64,000 nucleotides of DNA, taken from contig JAJVDF010000357.1 of assembly GCA_022410635.1 (NCBI GenBank), positions 1,228,394 through 1,292,393 of the forward strand, in the 5' to 3' direction. This DNA comes from Tretioscincus oriximinensis. Taxonomy: Eukaryota; Chordata; Lepidosauria; Squamata; Gymnophthalmidae. Below, in pieces: positions 56,138 to 64,000 of the stretch. A program made the position numbers and the translations under genes. The notes under the pieces were generated by a model. It saw only the letters and a list, made by a program, of their open reading frames with translations, ran no database searches and was not told the origin of the DNA. Within the stretch, counting starts at the first letter, position 1; each line of letters starts with the position of its first letter.

Positions 56138-56610
56138 CTGTTAAAAAAAAAAGACCAGTGAAGTGGGGTAGCTTTTCAGACTTCAAAGTAATGAATTGTC
56201 TTCGCATCTCTTAGATAAATAAAGATAGGCTGCCTCCAGATGCAAGACTCAATAATGGGATCTAAAGCAGATTCTGCAAGTTGCTGTCCCTGCCAAGGCT
56301 GCAGTGAGACCCATGAAGTTCTGGTATGAGGGTACCTGGCGTGCTCCTCCCCCCACCACGCTTGTCTTACCAACCCATTACTATTGTACAATCTCAGAAT
56401 CTGGCCTTTGCTGTAGAGATGATTTTAGGACCTGCATGTTATCATCTCTTAACTCGCTTTTGTGTCACTTTTTAAAAGAAACAAATGCGCAAAACATGTG
56501 AAGGATGAATAGAATCTGTGGCCCCAGGGATCAGAAGTAGCTGCAGAGTTTTCTAGACTGCAAGAAAGGAGGGCTAAGGGGAAAGGGTGACTGGAAAGAA
56601 GAACCCTCAC

Positions 56611-56900
56611 CTGAAGAGGAGCCTATGAATTCAGTTCTTCAATTCCTTTGGTGTCTGCCTGGAGTCCTTCTTGTTCTCCAGCAAGTGACGAGGACGACTG
56701 CAAAACAGTACCTACATCCACCCTGTCCCGACCACCTTTTCCTAAAGTCGACGTGGTCTGCAGTCAGATACACCAAAGCCTGTTGCCCTGGGAAGTGGGA
56801 TGTGCCTTCAAATAAAAGTGAAAGCGGGAGAAATCTTCAGCNCTCAGGGTCATGGGTTTGAGCATCTATTGTAAACACAATGCCTCCAGCTTTTTAGTAC
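56611..56900 (-). other. Possible 5' untranslated exon of ZNF-B
   Basis: On the minus strand a strong donor (ttcag|gtgagg) follows base 56611, about 470 bases before the acceptor of ZNF-B exon 2. The upstream limit of this exon is not determined; 56900 is a guess. Confidence 0.3.
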
Positions 56901-57115
56901 CCCATCAGTAATTTCCTCCTACTTTTCAAAAAAGAAGAATACTACAGCACTCTGGATTCCTCACCATGTATTCATCAGCTTATACATGTTGCTGATTCTC
57001 CCATTGACTTGTGGTTTCAATTTTCAGATCTAAGCTTTGCTTTGGTTGACGTGAACTGTCTGGAACAGACTGTGTGCCGCTGTGGGGACAAGACTGGCCG
57101 GATGGTGTTTCCAAG

Positions 57116-57123
57116 TGACGTCA
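57116..57123. promoter_or_regulatory. Palindromic CRE (TGACGTCA) upstream of ZNF-B
   Basis: A perfect TGACGTCA about 1 kb upstream of the ZNF-B start codon and about 0.5 kb beyond the putative 5' exon donor. CREB/ATF proteins bind this palindrome. Promoter use is inferred. Confidence 0.35.
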
Positions 57124-57389
57124 TCCACCCTTTAAAACAACTTCTGTGTCTGCTCTAGGATGGCGGAAATCTCACTGGTATTAACTCCTCAGGTTCCCTG
57201 AAATTCTTTTACCCATAAGGATGCTACACTATGCATATGCAAGTATACTTACACCATGGAAAAGTGTATATTATGATGCATCTGTTCTGGTTATATATAT
57301 TAAAAAAGCAAATGTTTTGCAACATTAATATTTTTGTAATTTTTTTAATAGCTGAAAAAATTCACCTGCCTCTTCCACATGTTTCTAAT

Positions 57390-57472
57390 TTATTTATTTA
57401 TATATATTTATACCCCACCCCATATCATCATCATCGTCGTCATCATCGTCGTCATCATCGTCGTCATCATCG

Positions 57473-57505
<33 letters not shown>
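57390..57505. repeat. L2-like tail followed by (ATC/GTC)n microsatellite
   Basis: ATTTATACCCCACCCCATA runs into about 80 bases of ATC repeat with GTC interruptions (57424-57504). Confidence 0.85.
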
Positions 57506-58659
57506 CATTTTCACCAAAGCGTGTTGCACGTAGCTAGGAGGGAGGAAGCCTATGTAATCCAATCTGTGCCCAGTCCCGCCTATNGAAACTTTTTTCTGCT
57601 TACAAGAAAGTGGCTGGAGGACCCAACTGTACCAAAACCCGTTTGTCTTATGCACTTTTTATCTCTTTTTCAGATTTTGTAATACCATAAATCGCACAAG
57701 GCAGACAAATAAGGATACAGTTAGCAGAAACTTTTGATTTTATATTCTGCCCCGGTGTGAATTGCAAGCACAGTATTGAAAGCAGCTGGTGGCAATCTTT
57801 TAAGATAAAAGATAGTTAGAATAATGAAGTCCTGATACCTTGTATAGAACTGCTGCTGTCTGTGTACAAGTCAGCAAGTAAATATTCTTTTCGTATTTCC
57901 GTCTCCACACTTGCCCTACTTTGTCTGTTTTTTTAACAAGTCATGATATGTGAAGGACTCTGGTAGAGTCCCATAAAAAAATTTAAAAACCCACAATTTC
58001 ATTCTGGAGAAGCACATGTGAAATTTTAAATATTCCAACAGTGATACAGTTTCCCTTTGGCTTCCCTAGATCCATTTATCTCCACAGGGTACTCCATTTC
58101 GAGTAGAATAGTACTGTAATCACAGTACTGTATATTCATGACTTTCCTCTCTTTTGCGCTGGTAGCAACAAAGGAATGTGGGTTTTGCATTCAGGGAAGG
58201 AATGCAAGGATTTTTTAGTTTTCAAAAAAAAAAGAGGAAGCTTTGTTAAGATGGGCGGGACTCTTCTGAAAGACAGAACACAATGGAATGTATCTCACTA
58301 TTGTAATACTAGTGCATGACCTTTGCCTGGGGGGATAGTACATGTCCTGGCCTATTTTGTTTTATAACTATTTTATTGTGATCTGCCCTGAAACTCTTGA
58401 CAGGTGCTATAGAGGATTTTTCTCCAGGCACAGCTTCTGTTGCCTGCAGCCCTGGGGAGGGGAAGGGGTCACTTTAGAAGTTGCTTTTTCCGATCTTCTG
58501 CCTTTGTAGCTCAGCAATAAAAAAGATTTTGCATATTCAACTTCTAACCCATTTAGGAGCTTATGTACAAGATTTTCTATCATTAAAATGATAAGGTGGA
58601 GGCTTTTTCGCAATAATTTCTAAAAGCTGTCAACCTACATAGTGTCTTGCTCTTGACCT

Positions 58660-59060
58660 TCATTATTATTTATTATATTTACATTTCTACCACACTCTAA
58701 CCAAGATCTCAGGGACGTTTACAATAAAAAAATTAACATATTAAAACAACAGCGTTTGAAAGTAGGTGAGGGAGAGCATTTTTTCAGCCAAAGACCAGGT
58801 TAAATAGGTGCATCTTCAAGCATTTTCTAAATGCATAATAGTGATGGTGACGGACACACTTCAAGGGTTCNATAGTCTGCAGGTTGCCACAGAGAAGGTC
58901 CTATCCTGGGTTCCCACCTTCCTTGCCACCAAGAGAGGTAGTACAGTTAGAGGGGCCTCATCTGGAGATCTTAAGGCACAAGCATGTTGATATGGGAGGA
59001 GTTCCTTGTAGGATAGAGTTAATACCTTGAATTGGGCTCAGTGCGGCTCTTTCAAGTCTA
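58660..59060 (-). mobile_element. L2-like LINE 3' fragment
   Basis: TTTACATTTCTACCACACTC, AGATCTCAGGGACGTTTACA and TTGAATTGGGCTCAGTGCGG. Confidence 0.65.
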
Positions 59061-59714
59061 ATGTGGTATGAAAATACCAAGGTGCCAGAAATCATTAACT
59101 ACATGTTAAACATCTTTTCGTGTTTTCCTTTCTGGGTGGGGAGGCTCTGCTTCCATTTCTGCTTTTAAAGCACAAGAAGAATTATGTGGAAAAACATGCA
59201 GAGAATCAAACTGTCAAAATTCTTTGAAAGAAATTAATATTGTTTGTGTCGCCCTTGGATGCAAATCAAAACCACAGTGCACAATTCAATCACCAGACTT
59301 GTGAGATGAACTTATATTTTTATATCTAAGTTGAAATTACAGCCTTATTTTTCCATATCTAATGAAAGCCAGCAACTTGTACCTGTTCACCTGCTAGTCC
59401 ACAAGGTTCCTTTGCAAATTAATATTTTTGTGACGCCAGGAAGAAGCATCTTTGTGGCATCATCATTCTGTTGCTTGAATGCTCCCCCACCAAACTCCCC
59501 CAGCTCTGGGGAAGGGCAGAAAATACATTTCTAAATCAATTTAGGCAAGCCACAACAATATGTCTTTTTCTTCTTTCATCCATTAGAGACTTCTATCCTC
59601 TTTCCCTAATAGAGTAAACATTGCTGAAGGAAAATCATATCTTCAGCAGGGATAAATCATCTCTTATTTACCTAATGTTTATTTATAACATCCTTTTCAA
59701 CTAAGACACACAGC

Positions 59715-59895
59715 TTTTGTAGCTTTCTCCACAATAGACACCCCATGAAATAGGTAGGGCTGAGAGAATTCTAAAGAACTGTGACTGGCCCAAGGTCACC
59801 CAGCAGGCTTCGTGGAGGAGTGTGGAATCGAACCAGGAGACTTCCAGATAGAGAGTCTAGACCTCTAATCACTTCACCAAACTGACTCTTGTTAG
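59715..59895 (-). mobile_element. MIR/CORE-type tRNA SINE
   Basis: ACCCCATGAAATAGGTAGGG, GACTGGCCCAAGGTCACCCA, GAATCGAACC (inverse B box) and AATCACTTCACCAAACTG. Confidence 0.75.
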
Positions 59896-60199
59896 AATTC
59901 TTTGCAAGTGTCAAGAAGCACATGGATAAAAGTGTATCAGTTGACAACGTCAAAACCTTTCTGGAGTGTCAAGTAGAACACGTTTTCCCTTCAAAGGATC
60001 TTGAAGAAACCTATCAATTATGGAATAACAAAGCATGTTCTGTCCTGAATTAATAATTGGCTATAAGGCAGGGAACAGAGTTGTACTAAATGAGCAATTT
60101 TCAAAATGGAAGTAAAAGATTATCCTAAGGCTAACTGGGGACTTGTTCTTATTAATTATTCATAAATGATCTAGAAGTAGGAATAAGCAGCGAGAATAA

Positions 60200-60560
60200 A
60201 GTCATAAGAACATAAGAAGAGCCATACTGGATCAGGCCACAGCCCATCAAGTCCAGCATTCTGTCTCACACAGAGGCCCCCCAGATGCACCTGGGCAGTC
60301 CGAACAGAGGAAAGCAAAATATGCTGCTCCTGTTCGTGACTCCCTGCAAATGGTATTTCAGGAGTCCTGCCTGTTGCTCCATCCCAGAGGCAACATCCCG
60401 ACATCCATCCTAGTACACATTTATACCCATGGTGTCCATAAACCTGTCTAGTCCTGTCTTGAAACTATCCAAGCTGTTAGCTACCACTACCTCTTCAGGA
60501 AGTAAATTCCACAGGCCGATGACCCTCTGGGTGAAAAAATACTTTCCAAGTCTGCTTGTG
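60200..60560 (-). mobile_element. CR1 LINE 3' end
   Basis: ATAAGAACATAAGAAGAGCC tail; minus-strand YFFTQRVIGLWNLLPEEVV, then VANSLDSFKTGLDRFM. Confidence 0.85.
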
Positions 60561-60599
60561 ATATCATTTTTGTTCCCTGAATAATTTTGTAAGATATTT

Positions 60600-61260
60600 T
60601 TAAGAGTTCCAAAAGGACTTCTTAATATTATATGAGTGGACAACCAAATGGCAAATGAGCTGCAACGTTAGTAGGTATAAGGTAATGCACTTGGGGAAAT
60701 TAGTTTATAGTGTAATGGGATTTGAGCTTTTTTCCAACAGACTAAGAAAGAGCCTTCTGTGTCCTGATAGACAGTTAAATTATGTTAACTCAGTGCACCC
60801 CAGCAGCAAAAAAGGCAAACTCAATGTTAGACTTAATTAAAAAGGGAACAGAAAATTGACCAACACCAGTGTTCTTTATAAATCTATGGAGACTCAACAT
60901 ATTAAATACTGGGTATTTTTGGCCACCACTTTAGAACTGGAAAATAGAAATCCAAAGTGATCAGANGGTGGAACATTCCTCTGAGTTCAGGCTGCAATAG
61001 CTACACTTATTCAGCCTTGAAATATGCTATTTAGGAGAGAACCAATGTGAATTTTCTTTCACACAATAGAACATGACACATTGGGGAGATAGAGACGATG
61101 CCTTTAAAGGCCAGTTTTAGAGTCAACAGCAGGTGAGGGTTTCATCTTGGTCTTCTGCTTTAGAATGCCTAGAAGCAACTGGTAGGTTGCCACACAAAAC
61201 AGGATAATGAATTAGATGAGCTGTGGCCGAACCCAACAGGACTTTTCTTATGTACTTATA
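60600..61260 (+). mobile_element. Decayed CR1-like LINE, opposite orientation to its neighbour
   Basis: GGCAAATGAGCTGCAACGTT, GTAATGCACTTGGGGAAATT and GCACCCCAGCAGCAAAAAAG are CR1 coding-region motifs. It ends GATGAGCTGTGGCCGAACCC and TTTCTTATGTACTTAT. Confidence 0.6.
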
Positions 61261-61795
61261 TTACAAGTAGAAAGTCCTTATATTTATTTTTTCTGGCTAC
61301 TGCTAGCTGCAACAGAATCCTACTCTTGGTTTTAATGATGTGATTATTTTCCATATTATGAAAAAAAGTAAGGTAGAGCAATTTAATAGGGTGGGTGAGA
61401 AAGATAAGGGAAAAGCATGATGCAAAGAACATTGAAAGTTACCTTGGAAACTTGGATTAAAAAACTATGCTCATATTTGTCTAAGGATTCATGAGAGTTA
61501 CAACACAAATATTCACGCACACACAGAGGCACTTCTTCTCCAGTATTATTTACTCCATTTCTTCACACCAAAAGCAGGAAGGACTGTGGAGATGAAACTA
61601 TTATGGAAACAGATGCAAGACCAGATCCATATGAGTGTCCTCAGGATTTAACTGGAAATGTGGCTCTCTGCATATTTCACTCAACCTCATTCACATTCAT
61701 CTGTGTTATTCAGTCCTCATATGCTTTTTCCTTATTCTTGGCCTCCGCCTTCCGAGCCAGGCAGATGCCCTTGATTTGCTTCNGTCCCAGTTTAG

Positions 61796-62809
61796 CTACG
61801 TCCAACAGCTATTGCCACACTCAGTACAACTATATGGCCCTTCCCCCAGCACAGAAGCTTTTTGGTTCTGCTCTTGTGAACTGGATTCCAAGTGGAAACC
61901 TTTACCACACTGACTGCAGATAAGAAGCCGTTCACTCTCTTCTTCATCAGTATCATCATTGCCGTTGGAGATGCCAGCCCCAGCACACAGAATATCACGA
62001 TAAACCACATGGGTGCTGTCATCATTTGTACAACTAAGGTCAAGCTCGTGAGCTTTGCCGCTGGCCTCATCAGGCACAAAGTCAATGCTGTTCAAGTCAT
62101 AACATAGATCTGTACCACGGGCATTAGCATGGGTGCGACGGTGTCGAATGATGTGCGAACTGAGCCGGAAACTCTTCCCACACTCGGTACACACGTACGG
62201 CTTTTCACCCGTGTGCACCCGCCAGTGATCTACCAGGTTGGAGTGGTGGGTAAACCTCTTGCCACATGCAGCACAGCTGTATGGTTTCTCCCCGGTATGG
62301 GTACGGCGATGGTTGGCCAGAGTAGAGCTACCAGAAAAGCGCTTGCCACATTCTTGACACTGGTATGGCTTCTCCCCAGTGTGGGTTCTCTGGTGGCGGG
62401 TAAGGCAGGAACTTCCAGTGAAGCGTTTGCCGCAAACGTTGCACTGGTATGGTGTGACCCCTGTGTGGCTGCGGCGATGCAGATTATAGTTGGAACTCTG
62501 AGAGAAAGACTTGCCACACAGCTCACAGCGATAGGGCCGCTCCCCGGTGTGGAAACGCCTGTGCTGGAGGAGATTGGAGCTGGCAGTAAAGGCTTTGCCA
62601 CAGTCTCCACAGACATAGGGACGCTCCCCTGTGTGTGTCCTCTGGTGCTTGGTGAGGGCTGAGCTCTGGTTGAAACTGCGTCCACAGTCGTTACAACTGT
62701 AAGGCTTCTCACCCGTGTGAATGATCTGATGCTTGACCAGGTTGGAGCGGCGGCTGAAGCTTTTACCACACACACCACAGGTATTTGGGTGCGATGGTGA
62801 TGAAGATAC
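61796..62809 (-). CDS. ZNF-C: 8-finger C2H2 zinc-finger protein (last exon, N-terminus not found)
   Basis: The exon starts after the acceptor attcctgcag (62809, phase 0) and reads [18 protein letters not shown]. Eight canonical C2H2 fingers with TGEKP/TGERP linkers follow, the fourth linker being TGVTPY. About 100 residues of acidic, Asp/Ser/Glu-rich sequence ([14 protein letters not shown]) then end in two broken finger starts, [16 protein letters not shown] and [12 protein letters not shown], before TAG at 61796-61798. No in-frame ATG occurs in the exon, so an upstream coding exon must exist, in 62830-64000 or beyond the window. Predicted DNA-binding regulator; orthology not assigned. Confidence 0.82.
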   Translation of the reverse strand, partial: VSSSPSHPNTCGVCGKSFSRRSNLVKHQIIHTGEKPYSCNDCGRSFNQSSALTKHQRTHTGERPYVCGDCGKAFTASSNLLQHRRFHTGERPYRCELCGKSFSQSSNYNLHRRSHTGVTPYQCNVCGKRFTGSSCLTRHQRTHTGEKPYQCQECGKRFSGSSTLANHRRTHTGEKPYSCAACGKRFTHHSNLVDHWRVHTGEKPYVCTECGKSFRLSSHIIRHRRTHANARGTDLCYDLNSIDFVPDEASGKAHELDLSCTNDDSTHVVYRDILCAGAGISNGNDDTDEEESERLLICSQCGKGFHLESSSQEQNQKASVLGEGPYSCTECGNSCWT

Positions 62810-62864
62810 CTGCAGGAATGGAGTCAAAGTTAAGAGAACAGCTTGAAAGAAGAATCTGGTTTTT

Positions 62865-63085
62865 AAACCCTTATGCCCTTCTCACCCGAAGGGACTTGGA
62901 ACGGCTAACAAGGTCATTTTTCGCCCTAAGGCTTATATCTATACTACCTTCCCCACCATATTTGCTTTCGAACAGCTAAGCTGGCTGAAGCTGAGGCCAG
63001 TAGAGAGTGCGCNCCGCTCTCCACGCCTGACAAGTGGGCTGTTGAAACACTGAGCTGTTAACCTCTTGCACCACTATGCCTCTTT
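62865..63085 (-). repeat. Dispersed SINE-like repeat shared with 25860-26200
   Basis: On the minus strand GCATAGTGGTGCAAGAGGTT leads to CAAGTCCCTTCGGGTGAGAA, a tRNA-like head and squamate-SINE-like end. It lies just upstream of the ZNF-C finger exon. Confidence 0.5.
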
Positions 63086-63621
63086 CCTGTGTCCAACTCA
63101 GCTTGTGTCCCCAGAATTAAACATTTCTGGATGAATCAACCAGGATTCTACACTCTTGTTTTTTTACATTACATGCTTTGTACAATGGGCCCAAAGGTGA
63201 GAGGTTGTGTCAATATAACAATTTCTTTACTTGGATTAGAAAGAGATTTGTGGAAAGGAAGGCGGCAAAGAGAAAAAGTGATTCTATGCAAAATAATTTC
63301 AGCAAAATGTAGAATGCAGCATAAGGCTGGGATTAGTATTTTTTGCCGATTTTGTCTTAGGACTATCCTGAAAAAGTGTTATGATACCATTTCACCTAAT
63401 GCTGTGGGCATTGCGATAAAAAGGCATTGTGTGCTCAAGAGATTATGGGGTACGTGATGCTTTTTATAGCTCTACATCTTCATACGGTGCTATTGCAGGA
63501 GCAAAACAGTACAATATAGATTTTATTTTCACCAGCTAAATAACCCAGAGTCAGATTAAATTTGCACAATTTCTGTCTGTGAGTTTCACCATGACATTCC
63601 TGACAAATGGCGACCGATCTC

Positions 63622-63902
63622 AGGCTGCATCCACATACGGGTCTTGACAGCGTACTTACCTGCTTATAGCCGCCATAGGTGAGAGGGAGGAAGGAAGCAC
63701 CTTCTTTATGCCTAGCTTTGCAGACCTCTGCGCTGATTGGCGGAGGGCCGGCAGAGGAAGCCACATTTGAGAAAACAGCGGGTTTTCGGCACAGCGCACT
63801 GTGAGAGCTGAAAATATCGCCGACAAACCGCCGTTATGTTTGCAGGAGCTGCTGGGACGGCGCTCCTATGCAGACTTCAATATGCCATGTGGATGCAGCC
63901 TC
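63622..63902. mobile_element. DNA transposon-like element with AGGCTGCATCCACAT termini
   Basis: AGGCTGCATCCACAT at 63622 is exactly inverted as ATGTGGATGCAGCCT near 63884-63898. The interior is GC-rich, with an inverted CCAAT and, on the minus strand, a good splice donor (cag|gtaagt after 63660). It could serve as a 5' exon or promoter for ZNF-C; this is conjecture. Confidence 0.5.
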
Positions 63903-64000
63903 AGTTAATGTGCCCCGTTGAGCCTTTTAGCTTTTGGGTAAGGGGAGGCGTTCACATTAAAAAAAACAAAGCACAGGAAGCAGAGATGACCAAAAGAGAG

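Larger units (their letters stand above)
57510..61790. other. Intergenic region between ZNF-B and ZNF-C
   Basis: AT-rich sequence with L2 (58660-59060), MIR/CORE SINE (59715-59895) and CR1 (60200-61260) copies. No gene can be supported. Confidence 0.5.

Noticed and set aside
56625..56861. 78-codon plus-strand frame with a hydrophobic, signal-like start
   Set aside because: No family match and no splice context on the plus strand; it overlaps a probable untranslated exon of ZNF-B on the other strand.
57424..57504. Possible His-rich coding segment
   Set aside because: It is the (ATC/GTC)n microsatellite read in one frame.
62129..62662. 177-codon plus-strand frame opposite ZNF-C
   Set aside because: Antisense of the regular 28-codon finger repeat; it shows the same periodicity and no independent domain.
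63480..63764. Minus-strand frame whose 3' side joins the ZNF-C exon in phase 0
   Set aside because: It has no ATG; its apparent start is GTG and a stop lies upstream, so it cannot supply a normal N-terminus.

Overview
This is a vertebrate nuclear DNA window, most probably from a squamate reptile (lizard or snake). It has long introns with GT-AG splice sites, dispersed CR1, L2-like and L1-like LINEs, MIR/CORE-type tRNA SINEs, and many non-autonomous DNA transposons. Single Ns are scattered through it and one 55-base N run sits at 41040-41094. I see no bacterial-type operon, CRISPR array, rRNA or tRNA gene.

Layout. (1) 587-31506, plus strand: the 3' two-thirds of an integrin alpha gene, best read as ITGAL (CD11a, the alpha subunit of LFA-1). 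Nineteen exons can be placed with consistent splice phases and give 762 continuous codons, from late beta-propeller to the cytoplasmic GFFKR tail and stop. The 5' part (signal peptide, early propeller, I domain) lies off the left edge. (2) 34484-36441, minus: ZNF-A, a 12-finger C2H2 zinc-finger gene with an unusual acidic, tryptophan-rich C-terminal tail, convergent with ITGAL. (3) 46431-47153, minus: BORCS6, a subunit of the lysosome-positioning BORC complex, apparently intronless in its coding part and lying in a CpG-rich stretch. (4) 52367-54048 plus 56044-56137, minus: ZNF-B, a 14-finger gene whose short first coding exon I could recover by splice phase. (5) 61796-62809, minus: ZNF-C, an 8-finger gene whose start is not seen.

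Synteny. ITGAL followed by a group of C2H2 genes resembles human 16p11.2, where ITGAL lies beside ZNF768 and other ZNF genes. BORCS6 is on a different chromosome (17p13.1) in human, so its position here is a linkage difference worth checking.

Function. The genes do not form one pathway. ITGAL is a leukocyte adhesion receptor subunit that pairs with ITGB2. The zinc-finger proteins are predicted DNA-binding regulators, and BORCS6 acts at the lysosome surface. I did not find a clearly new biological system. The most unusual items are the ZNF-A acidic repeat tail, the repeated IKEEP motifs of ZNF-B, several DNA transposons with exact target-site duplications, and transposon or microsatellite sequence lying within tens of bases of ITGAL splice sites.
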